A stretch of DNA of 5,142 bases from assembly GCA_913053795.1 (NCBI GenBank), contig CAJXGZ010000181.1, positions 1 through 5,142 on the forward strand, given 5' to 3'. The notes under the pieces were generated by a model. That model searched no databases, was not told the origin of the DNA, and saw only the letters and a program-made list of their open reading frames with translations. The DNA comes from an uncultured Rhodospirillales bacterium (GTDB lineage: Bacteria > Pseudomonadota > Alphaproteobacteria > Rhodospirillales > 2-02-FULL-58-16). Below, piece after piece: positions 1 through 5,142 of the stretch. Each line of letters begins with the position of its first letter. The first letter of the stretch is position 1. The translations under genes and the position numbers were made by a program.

Positions 1-1204
1 CGCCGCCGGGTAAATTGACCGTGCGGGTGGTGGTGGTCCGGTTTAAGGGATTGCCGTCAAAGTCGGCGACCGTATCGTTGACCTGGGTAAGGGAGTTGCC
101 GTTTCTGTTGACCTGATTGACGACGGTTCCATCGGGAAAGGTCATGGTGGTCACCGTGTCTCCACGGTTGTTAACCCCTTGGGTGACGGCCGGAGGACCG
201 CCATGGTTTGCGGGATCCGTTGACGGAGGCGGGGGAAACAGGGGATTGTTCCCGGCGATGGGAACGCCGGCTCCCTGGTCTTGGCCTCCCCCCGTGGTTC
301 CGGGGACGCTGGAGACTCCTGATCCGCCAACCGATTGAGTCGTCGTGAAGTCCACCGGCGGCCCAAAATCGTTGCCGCCGGGCGCAGCCGGAACGTCCGA
401 GACAAAGCCGCCGATGTTGATCTGGGTGGCGGGATCAATGGGCGTTCCGCCGGAGCCCGGTCCTTGCGTTCCGCCCTGGACGCCCGCCGTGGGCGGAACG
501 GTCGGAAAGAGATTTGTGATGGACGTGGGCTCGCCCTCTTGAACGCCTCCTGAACCGCCCCCGTCTATACCCGCTGAGCCGCCGCTGGGGCCGACGCTGG
601 TGGTGGAGACGCGGGGACCGCCTCCCCCATCGCCGGAACCCGGCGCGGCGCGGTTTATGTCGCCGTTTGGACTAACGGTTAAGGTTACGGTTTGACCGGT
701 TTCAGGGTCGGTTCTGTTAATCACCCGGCCGCCGTCCGGTAAATTGGTTACGGTGGTTTGGGTGGTCAGACTGCCGCTTGATCCATCGCCCTGAGGGCCG
801 TCAGGCGCCGGTCCACCCTGCTGTCGTTGCCGAACCAAACCGCCAAGCCGATTAATTTGATTGCTCAGATCGGCGGGGTTTCTGGGAGGGTTCATGGGAC
901 CAGGGTTCACATAGCCTCCGGCGTTCCCGCCGCCTTGCAAGGTGGCGCCTTGCGCGGCGCCCCTGCGTATGATGCCGGCCTCCCTCTGACGAACCCAAGG
1001 ATCAATTCCGCCGCCGCTGCTATCATCATGTTGGTCATTCGATGTCGAGGTGTTGGACGGAGGTGGTTTGCTGGAGGCGCCTCCTTCCTCGCCGCAACAG
1101 GCGTCCGCCTGGGTTATAAAAAGTGCTGGCGCCGTTAAAGCGAGCGCCAGGGCGAATGCGCTGATTACTGTCCCTTTGCCCCTTCCCCACGCCATGATAG
1201 ACAT
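1..1204 (-). CDS. Secreted Gly/Pro/Thr-rich low-complexity repeat protein (C-terminus outside window)
   Basis: The frame is open without a stop from an ATG at 1204 to base 1 (401 codons). I do not recognise the family. Residues 1-35 form a signal peptide: Arg/Lys near the N-terminus, a hydrophobic stretch at about 13-30, then an A-D-A site before Cys36-Cys37. That suits signal peptidase I better than a lipobox, so the protein is probably exported. These are the only two cysteines. The rest is rich in Gly, Pro, Thr, Asn and Ser, with little sign of a globular fold before about residue 145. Related segments recur: TTVTNLPDGGRVIN (150-163), TTMTFPDGTVVN (352-363) and TRTVNLPGG (393-401, at the edge), so repeats may continue beyond the window. 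An in-frame ATG at 1195 is an equally good start; both have a GGGG stretch 9-13 nt upstream. A stop codon lies upstream at about 1260. Being a gene is well supported; its role is unknown. Confidence 0.7.
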   Translation of the reverse strand, partial: MSIMAWGRGKGTVISAFALALALTAPALFITQADACCGEEGGASSKPPPSNTSTSNDQHDDSSGGGIDPWVRQREAGIIRRGAAQGATLQGGGNAGGYVNPGPMNPPRNPADLSNQINRLGGLVRQRQQGGPAPDGPQGDGSSGSLTTQTTVTNLPDGGRVINRTDPETGQTVTLTVSPNGDINRAAPGSGDGGGGPRVSTTSVGPSGGSAGIDGGGSGGVQEGEPTSITNLFPTVPPTAGVQGGTQGPGSGGTPIDPATQINIGGFVSDVPAAPGGNDFGPPVDFTTTQSVGGSGVSSVPGTTGGGQDQGAGVPIAGNNPLFPPPPSTDPANHGGPPAVTQGVNNRGDTVTTMTFPDGTVVNQVNRNGNSLTQVNDTVADFDGNPLNRTTTTRTVNLPGG

Positions 1205-1260
1205 CCCCAACACCCCATTATTCCATGGATGAATTTTTTTAGACTTTGTCCAATCCCATT

Positions 1261-1289
1261 ATTATAGCTATTCCGCTCCTTCTTGTGAA
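1261..1289 (-). promoter_or_regulatory. Sigma-70-type promoter for the secreted repeat protein gene
   Basis: Read on the minus strand, TTCACA (1289-1284) and TATAAT (1266-1261) are separated by exactly 17 nt. That is five of six matches to the -35 consensus and six of six to the -10. Transcription would start near 1254, giving a leader of about 50 nt before the ATG at 1204. Position and direction fit the adjacent minus-strand gene. No operator-like repeat overlaps it, so regulation is unclear. Confidence 0.6.
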
Positions 1290-1355
1290 CAGGCCAAAAA
1301 AGCCGCCGAGATTATTCGCGGCGTCAATTCCGTAGATGGAGAACGTCCGAAGGTT

Positions 1356-1433
1356 GGGGGTCAGGTCTTGCATTTTAGCATTTACACGATGCGCAAGGCT
1401 GTGAAAAATGCTAAAATGCAAGACCTGATCCCC
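1356..1433. repeat. Large inverted repeat (28-bp arms, 22-nt loop), possible REP/MITE-like element
   Basis: Bases 1361-1383 and 1406-1428 are perfect reverse complements over 23 bp; the core is GCATTTTAGCATTT facing AAATGCTAAAATGC. Pairing continues outward after one G/T mismatch (1360/1429) through GGGG/CCCC to 1356 and 1433. The 22-nt loop can pair three more bases (CAC 1385-1387 with GTG 1401-1403). No T tract follows on either strand, so it is not a typical intrinsic terminator, although as RNA it would fold very stably. It lies between mgtE and the secreted-protein gene, both on the minus strand. The arm sequence resembles, from memory and unchecked, dispersed palindromes of the REP/RAYT type. 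No transposase is present in the window. Confidence 0.75.
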
Positions 1434-1452
1434 CGCTTGTGACCCTCCGCTT

Positions 1453-1483
1453 GGGAATGACGAAGAGGGGCGCGGGAATGACG
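1453..1483. repeat. Short direct repeat GGGAATGACG x2
   Basis: GGGAATGACG occurs at 1453-1462 and again at 1474-1483, a 21-bp period. On the minus strand it reads CGTCATTCCC, the core of a dispersed intergenic repeat type (GTCATTCCCGC...) seen in many proteobacterial genomes. The copies lie in the mgtE 3' flank, next to the large inverted repeat. They are probably a decayed copy of a dispersed element; nothing suggests a coding or regulatory role. Confidence 0.45.
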
Positions 1484-1547
1484 GTTTCGGGATAAATAGA
1501 GAAGCCCTAATCTAGCCTATGTGGACGATTCTTTCCTCCCCCCCGCT

Positions 1548-2933
1548 CTACAGCAACAACCACGCCGCCAGTCCCAAAAACACGGCAAAGCCGACGACGT
1601 CCGTAATCGTCGTCAGGATGACGCTGGAGGCCACCGCCGGGTCGACGCCGTTTCTTTCCAGCATCAGGGGGATGGTGGTTCCGGCCAATCCGGCGACGAT
1701 CATGTTGACGGTCATCGCCATAGCGATGACGGCGCCCAAGGCGGGGCTATCGAACCACAGCCAGGCGACGACGCCGGTGAGGACGGCGAACATTATTCCG
1801 TTGGCGGCGCCGACCATCAATTCCTTGCCGATGATGCGCATGGCGTTGGTGGTCGTCAGCTCCTTCATGGCCAGCGCCCTGACGGCCACGGTCATGGTTT
1901 GGGTTCCGGCGTTGCCGCCCATGGAGGCGACGATGGGCATGAGCACGGCCAACGCCACCATTTGGCTGATGGTTCCCTCGAACATGCCGATGACGACGGA
2001 GGCCAAAATGGCGGTGAGCAGGTTGACCAGCAGCCAGGCGAATCGCGAGCGGGTGGTGGTCAGGGCGGCCTCGTAAAGGTCGTCCTCTCTGACGCCGCCG
2101 AGAAGCATGATGTCTTCCTCGTGTTCTTCGTCGATAACGTCGACCACGTCGTCGACGGTGACGGCGCCGATCAAGCGCCCCGCCTCGTCGACCACCGCCG
2201 CCGACACCAGGTCGCGCTGGCGGAACAGGAAGGCCACTTCCTCCTGGTCCATGTCCGCCGGAACCGTCTTGATTTCGGCGATCATCAGGTCGGCGACCTT
2301 GGCCTTGCGCTTGCTTCTCAAAAGGCGGCTCAAGGTCAATGCCCCGAGCGGGCGGTGGGCGGGATCGACGACGAAGATGTTGTAAAAGACCTCGGGCAGC
2401 GAATCGTCCCCGGCGTCGGCGCTTTTGCGCAGGAAGTCGATGGTTTCGCCGACAGTCCAGTGGACTGGGGCGCACACCACTTCGCGCTGCATCAGGCGCC
2501 CGGCGCTGTCCTCGGGATAGGCCAGGCCCTCCTCGATGCGGGAGCGCTCGACGGGTGGGATGGCGTCCAGGACCTGCTGGCGGTCCTCCTCGTCCAGGTC
2601 CTCCACCACCTCGACGGCGTCGTCGCTTTCCAGCTCGCTGACGGCGGCGGCCATGTCCTCAGGCCCCAGCGCGTCGAACACTTCGTCGAGCACCGCGTCG
2701 TCAAGCTCGGACAGGATTTCGGGATTGAAGACGTCGCGCAGGGCGCCGATGACGGCGCCGCGCTCGTCAGGGCTCAGGCGCTCAAGCAGGCCGGCGGCGT
2801 CGGCGTGATGAAGGGGCTGGAAAAGCTCCTTGAGGCGGGCCGAGTCATCGGCGGCCAAGGCCTCATGAACGTCGGCCTCGATGGAGCCGTCAAGATCGTA
2901 GGCGGATTTCTCGGAAGGGGCCGGGTTGGTCAT
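1548..2933 (-). CDS. mgtE: Magnesium transporter MgtE
   Basis: Encodes a 461-residue inner-membrane Mg2+ channel/transporter of the MgtE family (members are about 450 residues), responsible for Mg2+ uptake gated by cytoplasmic Mg2+. In order: an acidic helical MgtE N domain (about 20-140); a CBS pair (CBS1 about 144-205, CBS2 about 213-272); a connecting plug helix (about 270-295); and a pore domain with about five membrane segments (about 298-461). The family signature PIVASMGGNAGTQ is at 333-345. The last membrane helix carries DPAVASSVILTTITDVVGF (431-449), whose Asp445 matches the conserved pore aspartate that selects Mg2+ in characterised MgtE. The start at 2933 is set by a strong Shine-Dalgarno; the frame is open further upstream but would run into tRNA-Leu. 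The stop is TAG, followed closely by a run of seven Gs. The gene is intact, with no M-box-like leader visible. It may be co-transcribed with the tRNA 40 nt upstream. Confidence 0.97.
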   Translation of the reverse strand: MTNPAPSEKSAYDLDGSIEADVHEALAADDSARLKELFQPLHHADAAGLLERLSPDERGAVIGALRDVFNPEILSELDDAVLDEVFDALGPEDMAAAVSELESDDAVEVVEDLDEEDRQQVLDAIPPVERSRIEEGLAYPEDSAGRLMQREVVCAPVHWTVGETIDFLRKSADAGDDSLPEVFYNIFVVDPAHRPLGALTLSRLLRSKRKAKVADLMIAEIKTVPADMDQEEVAFLFRQRDLVSAAVVDEAGRLIGAVTVDDVVDVIDEEHEEDIMLLGGVREDDLYEAALTTTRSRFAWLLVNLLTAILASVVIGMFEGTISQMVALAVLMPIVASMGGNAGTQTMTVAVRALAMKELTTTNAMRIIGKELMVGAANGIMFAVLTGVVAWLWFDSPALGAVIAMAMTVNMIVAGLAGTTIPLMLERNGVDPAVASSVILTTITDVVGFAVFLGLAAWLLL

Positions 2934-2942
2934 CGCCCATGT

Positions 2943-2951
2943 CTCCCCTCC
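2943..2951 (-). promoter_or_regulatory. Ribosome binding site of mgtE
   Basis: GGAGGGGAG on the minus strand ends 9 nt before the ATG at 2933. It decides that start over upstream in-frame ATGs, which fall inside the tRNA. Another ATG at 2940 is only 2 nt from this site and out of frame. Confidence 0.8.
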
Positions 2952-2973
2952 AAAAAGCCTTAAAGAATTAAAA

Positions 2974-3060
2974 TGGTGCGGTCGAGAAGACTCGAACTTC
3001 CACGGGATTGCTCCCACAGCGACCTCAACGCTGCGCGTCTACCAGTTCCGCCACGACCGC
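2974..3060 (-). tRNA. tRNA-Leu (anticodon GAG)
   Basis: An 87-nt class II tRNA that reads CUC/CUU leucine codons. The acceptor stem is perfect (GCGGTCG with CGACCGC), followed by discriminator A and an encoded CCA (2976-2974). The D-arm contains CTGGTAGA. The anticodon stem CAGCG/CGCTG holds the loop TTGAGGT, with GAG at 3026-3024. A long variable arm (TGGGAGCAATCCCG) is typical of leucine tRNAs. The T-arm carries TTCGAGT. The gene is divergent from lipB (81 nt away) and lies 40 nt upstream of mgtE on the same strand. No T-rich hairpin terminator separates it from mgtE; only a short TTTT follows the CCA end. Confidence 0.97.
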
Positions 3061-3089
3061 GAAAAAACTTGCGGCGACCACGAAGGTTG

Positions 3090-3118
3090 CCGTTACACTT
3101 GTGAGGGGGATGTAGCAA
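3090..3118 (-). promoter_or_regulatory. Candidate promoter for tRNA-Leu (and perhaps mgtE)
   Basis: On the minus strand TTGCTA (3118-3113) is followed after 17 nt by TAACGG (3095-3090). The spacing is right and the site is about 30 nt upstream of the tRNA 5' end. The -10 match is weak, so this rests mainly on position. It lies in the 81-nt gap shared with the divergent lipB, for which I see no convincing promoter. Confidence 0.25.
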
Positions 3119-3141
3119 ATAGCCGGACCGCGATCAAGCCA

Positions 3142-3822
3142 ATGCCCAAGAAATTAATTGAAAAGTTCGTTGAATTGCGGGTCAGCGGCGCCCTTGAGCC
3201 CTATCAGGAGGCGGTGGCCTTCATGGAGCGGCGGGTTGGCGAAATCCACATCGGCGCGGCGCCGGAGACCCTGTGGCTGCTGGAGCACCCTCCCCTCTAC
3301 ACGGCGGGGACCAGCGCCGCCGACGGCGAGTTGCTGGACCCCGGGCGATTCCCCGTCTTCCAGACCGGGCGCGGCGGCCGCTACACCTATCACGGGCCGG
3401 GACAGCGGGTGGCCTATGTGATGCTCGATCTGTCCAAGCGCGGCAATGACGTGCGCGCCTTCGTCCATTCCCTGGAAGACTTGGTGATCGCCGCGCTCGA
3501 CCAATTCGGCGTAAAGGCCGAGACGCGCGCCGGCAGGATCGGCATCTGGGTGGACAGGGGCCAAGGACGCGAGGAAAAGGTGGCGGCCATCGGGATAAGG
3601 GTCCGGCGCTGGGTCGCCTACCACGGCGTCGCCATTAACGTTGATCCCGATTTAAGTCACTTTTCCGGCATCACGCCGTGTGGAATTTCCAATCATGGGG
3701 TGACGTCCTTGAAGGCTTTGGGCGTCGCCTGCGCCATGGAAGACGTGGACCGGGCGTTGATTTCCTCTTTTGAAGATATCTTCAAAACGCCGATAAAGAT
3801 TGCCCTCAAGGGCAAACTTTGA
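3142..3822 (+). CDS. lipB: Octanoyl-[acyl-carrier-protein]:protein N-octanoyltransferase (lipoate biosynthesis)
   Basis: Encodes 226 residues, a normal LipB length. In the cytoplasm LipB moves octanoate from acyl carrier protein to a lysine of lipoyl domains (2-oxoacid dehydrogenases, glycine cleavage H protein); LipA then inserts sulfur. Family motifs appear in order: LLEHPPLYTAGTSA (46-59), GRGGRYTYHGPGQ (76-88), KVAAIGIRV (146-154), AYHGVAINV (159-167) and ITPCGI (177-182). The catalytic pair of the family is present as Lys146 or its immediate context and Cys180. A small insertion (about 137-145) precedes the Lys motif. The start MPKKLIEK at 3142 leaves about ten residues before the conserved ELRVS segment, as in other LipBs. 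The frame is open further upstream, but only by running through tRNA-Leu. The Shine-Dalgarno is poor (CCGGA about 14 nt upstream). No lipA or lipoyl ligase gene is adjacent. Confidence 0.97.
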   Translation: MPKKLIEKFVELRVSGALEPYQEAVAFMERRVGEIHIGAAPETLWLLEHPPLYTAGTSAADGELLDPGRFPVFQTGRGGRYTYHGPGQRVAYVMLDLSKRGNDVRAFVHSLEDLVIAALDQFGVKAETRAGRIGIWVDRGQGREEKVAAIGIRVRRWVAYHGVAINVDPDLSHFSGITPCGISNHGVTSLKALGVACAMEDVDRALISSFEDIFKTPIKIALKGKL

Positions 3823-3948
3823 GCACTTTTATATGAAAAAAATCCAAACCTGACCGCCGTCTCCGCCAAGGACCAGGGCCGCAACCGCGTCCGCGGCTGG
3901 GACGGCCCCGGCCGTCTAACCGTCTGCGATGCGGACGGAACATGCTAA
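3823..3948 (+). other. Coding-like open segment after lipB stop; possible gene remnant
   Basis: After the lipB TGA (3820-3822) the same frame stays open for 41 codons to TAA at 3946. From about 3850 the codons nearly all end in G or C, like the neighbouring genes, giving a peptide ending GWDGPGRLTVCDADGTC. There is no ATG, GTG or TTG in frame, so it cannot be a separate gene as it stands. It may be the 3' end of a decayed gene, or a former LipB extension behind a point mutation. I do not recognise the peptide. The stretch also contains the hairpins at 3901-3938, which could explain part of its composition. Confidence 0.25.
3901..3938. repeat. Two adjacent GC-rich hairpins downstream of lipB
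   Basis: GACGGC (3901-3906) pairs with GCCGTC (3911-3916) around CCCG. CCGTCTGC (3920-3927) pairs with GCGGACGG (3931-3938) around GAT, with one G-T wobble. They could slow or end lipB transcription, but no T tract follows, so a rho-independent terminator call is weak. Confidence 0.35.
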
Positions 3949-3998
3949 AGAGAAAAGCGAAAGAAAGGCGCAACAGTAATGAAAGCAGACAATTGAAT

Positions 3999-4027
3999 TT
4001 GTTATCAACGCTTTTAGATGATATATA
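3999..4027 (+). promoter_or_regulatory. Candidate promoter of the metal efflux operon
   Basis: TTGTTA (3999-4004) and TATATA (4022-4027) are 17 nt apart. An overlapping TATATT at 4024 is a closer -10 match but with a 19-nt spacer. The site lies in the only strongly AT-rich stretch of the window (about 3949-4055), some 55 nt upstream of the adaptor ATG, which is where a promoter for that gene is expected. Confidence 0.4.
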
Positions 4028-4036
4028 TTAGCCTTG

Positions 4037-4053
4037 AATGTAATTTTGACATT
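4037..4053. promoter_or_regulatory. Small inverted repeat, possible operator in the efflux leader
   Basis: AATGT (4037-4041) and ACATT (4049-4053) form a perfect 5-bp dyad with a 7-nt spacer, just downstream of the candidate -10. The position would suit a repressor or metal-responsive regulator. The arms are short and AT-rich, so chance is a real possibility, and no regulator gene is visible. Confidence 0.2.
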
Positions 4054-4083
4054 TTGGAGGAAACCGCAACTGAAGGGTGAACA

Positions 4084-5142
4084 ATGAATCGCCGGAAATC
4101 CTTGATGGCCGTCGCGCTCTCGGTCGCGATCGCCTGGGCGGTCTACGGCGTCTTTGGCAATGCGGGGAGTGAAAACGCTGCGATTCCCGAGACAAGGCCG
4201 GCAGACCATGATGAGGCTGCCGGCGAAAATCTTGGCGCCGAGGATCGAGGCGCAGCCGAGCATGCGGCGGATGGGAAAGCCGAAAACAGCGTCATTTTGA
4301 CACAGTCGCAGATATTACTGGCGGAAATCGCGACAACGCCTGTGATCGCCGCGCGCGTGCCTATCGAGTTTCTATTTACCGGAGAAGTCAAATTCAATCA
4401 GGAGCGGGCCACGCATATTGTCCCCCGTCTTACGGGCATCGTAACAAAGGTCAAGGCGATCCTGGGCGACCGTGTGACGGAGAATTCCGAAATGGCGGTT
4501 ATTGAGAGCCGCGAACTTGCGGAAATGAGGGCCGCCTACCTCACGGCCCTCGAGCGCACGAGGTTGGCGCTATCGAGATACAAGCGAACGTCGACTCTCT
4601 GGGCTCAGAAAATCAGTCCTAAACAGGACTTTATCGACGCCGAGGCGAACTTGGCCGAAAACCGCTTCGAAAAGCTTGCCTTCGAGCAGCAACTAAAGGC
4701 GCTCGGTTATACGCAAGAACAGCTAGAGCGGCTCGTCACGGATAAGAACATATCCTTTACCGAATTCAAAATTCTTGCGCCATTCGGTGGGACCGTGATC
4801 GAGAAATACTTCACTAAAGGCGAATTCGTGGAGAAGACAAAGCCGCTCTACGTAATCGCCGATCTGCAAAAGGTCTGGGTTTTCGCCAACGTTTACCAAG
4901 GGAACATCAAAAATGTCCGGCTGGGCCAGACAGCATCCGTAACGTTGGATTCTTACCCCGGCCGGAAATTTGGCGGTGACGTCACCTGGATTGCGGACAC
5001 GCTGGACGAACGGACCCGGACGCTTAAAATTCGCGTCGAGGTCGACAACCCGGACCGCTTGCTCAAACCGGGCATGTTTGCGAACGTTGCGCTGATAATC
5101 AAGACTGGGGATAACGGACCGGTGGCGCCGGCGTCGGCCATA
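4084..5142 (+). CDS. Heavy-metal RND efflux periplasmic adaptor subunit, CzcB/CusB type (C-terminus outside window)
   Basis: Encodes 353 residues before the right edge. Adaptors of this type link an inner-membrane RND pump to an outer-membrane channel and help expel metal ions from the periplasm. Residues 1-25 are a signal or anchor segment (MNRRKS then a hydrophobic run). Residues 30-68 are an acidic linker with two His (42, 60). Then come the first lipoyl half (about 111-141, PRLTGIVTKVKAILGDRV), a helical hairpin (about 142-222), the second lipoyl half (about 229-260, ILAPFGGTVIEKYFTKGEFV) and a beta-barrel (about 262-340). The barrel contains the family-typical DERTRTLKIRVEVDNP (308-323) and KPGMFANV (328-335). 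The start at 4084 follows AAGGGTG (4073-4079), a close ribosome site. Base composition is less GC-rich than mgtE and lipB. The metal is not certain: the linker has no Met, which argues against the CusB Met-copper site and fits Zn/Co/Cd/Ni better. The missing part would be the membrane-proximal domain; the pump gene is expected next. Confidence 0.92.
   Translation, partial: MNRRKSLMAVALSVAIAWAVYGVFGNAGSENAAIPETRPADHDEAAGENLGAEDRGAAEHAADGKAENSVILTQSQILLAEIATTPVIAARVPIEFLFTGEVKFNQERATHIVPRLTGIVTKVKAILGDRVTENSEMAVIESRELAEMRAAYLTALERTRLALSRYKRTSTLWAQKISPKQDFIDAEANLAENRFEKLAFEQQLKALGYTQEQLERLVTDKNISFTEFKILAPFGGTVIEKYFTKGEFVEKTKPLYVIADLQKVWVFANVYQGNIKNVRLGQTASVTLDSYPGRKFGGDVTWIADTLDERTRTLKIRVEVDNPDRLLKPGMFANVALIIKTGDNGPVAPASAI

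Noticed and set aside
1239..1421. 60-codon minus-strand open frame across the intergenic region
   Set aside because: It starts inside the inverted repeat and runs through the promoter. There is no ribosome site or protein-like pattern.
1356..1433. Inverted repeat as an intrinsic terminator of mgtE
   Set aside because: The arms are unusually long, the loop is 22 nt and no T tract follows on either strand; it is better left as a repeat element.
1521..2963. 480-codon plus-strand open frame opposite mgtE
   Set aside because: It mirrors mgtE, whose full domain set and pore motif are unmistakable. The antisense peptide is low-complexity (Asp/Gly/His/Gln-rich) with no family features; it reflects the codon bias of the real gene.
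2934..3017. Longer upstream start for mgtE at 3017
   Set aside because: It begins inside tRNA-Leu, while a strong Shine-Dalgarno precedes the ATG at 2933.
2974..3060. tRNA-Leu as an attachment site for an integrated element
   Set aside because: The tRNA 3' end faces intact mgtE with no integrase and no duplicated tRNA end in the window. The possible insertion lies on the other side, beyond lipB.
2926..3141. Longer upstream start for lipB
   Set aside because: The extension would be translated from tRNA-Leu and mgtE antisense sequence and is absent from LipB proteins.
3154..3624. 156-codon minus-strand open frame opposite lipB
   Set aside because: It is a shadow of lipB, which carries all expected catalytic motifs on the other strand.
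3820..3822. lipB TGA as a selenocysteine or readthrough codon
   Set aside because: LipB already has normal length and all motifs. No selenocysteine insertion element is evident directly after the codon, and LipB is not a known selenoprotein.
4056..4087. Leader peptide after GGAGG (4056-4060) ending in TGA that overlaps the adaptor ATG
   Set aside because: The only candidate start is a CTG giving five codons. The AAGGGTG at 4073-4079 explains initiation at 4084.
3916..4263. 115-codon minus-strand open frame opposite the efflux leader and adaptor start
   Set aside because: It crosses the AT-rich promoter region and the 5' end of a well-supported plus-strand gene. Its peptide has no recognisable features.

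Overview
The window reads as chromosome of a GC-rich Gram-negative bacterium. The LipB and MgtE sequence types, the high-GC codon usage and the scattered GTCATTCCCG-type intergenic repeats suggest an alphaproteobacterium, perhaps Rhodospirillales-like; this is inference from sequence character, not a database match. Nothing here points to a phage or plasmid.

Layout, left to right. (1) Bases 1-1204, minus strand: most of a gene for a secreted, low-complexity Gly/Pro/Thr/Asn-rich protein with an N-terminal signal peptide, cut off by the left edge. It has a good sigma-70-type promoter at 1289-1261. (2) Bases 1205-1547: intergenic, holding that promoter, a large near-perfect inverted repeat (1356-1433) and a short direct repeat. 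(3) Bases 1548-2933, minus strand: complete mgtE, a Mg2+ channel/transporter with N domain, CBS pair and membrane pore. (4) Bases 2974-3060, minus strand: tRNA-Leu(GAG) with encoded CCA, 40 nt upstream of mgtE and in the same direction. (5) Bases 3142-3822, plus strand: complete lipB, octanoyl-ACP:protein octanoyltransferase. (6) Bases 3823-4083: intergenic. The first half is GC-rich, coding-like and stays open in the lipB frame after its stop. The second half is AT-rich with a candidate promoter and a small inverted repeat. (7) Bases 4084-5142, plus strand: the first 353 codons of a periplasmic adaptor (membrane fusion protein) of a heavy-metal RND efflux system, CzcB/CusB type, cut off by the right edge.

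How the parts work together: mgtE, the tRNA and lipB are housekeeping genes for Mg2+ uptake, decoding and lipoate synthesis, and they share no pathway. The adaptor probably opens a metal-efflux operon whose inner-membrane pump gene would lie to the right. The switch in base composition near 3949 may be the left boundary of that module. I see no clearly new biological system. The points most worth a second look are the secreted repeat protein, the inverted-repeat element downstream of mgtE, and the coding-like tail after lipB.
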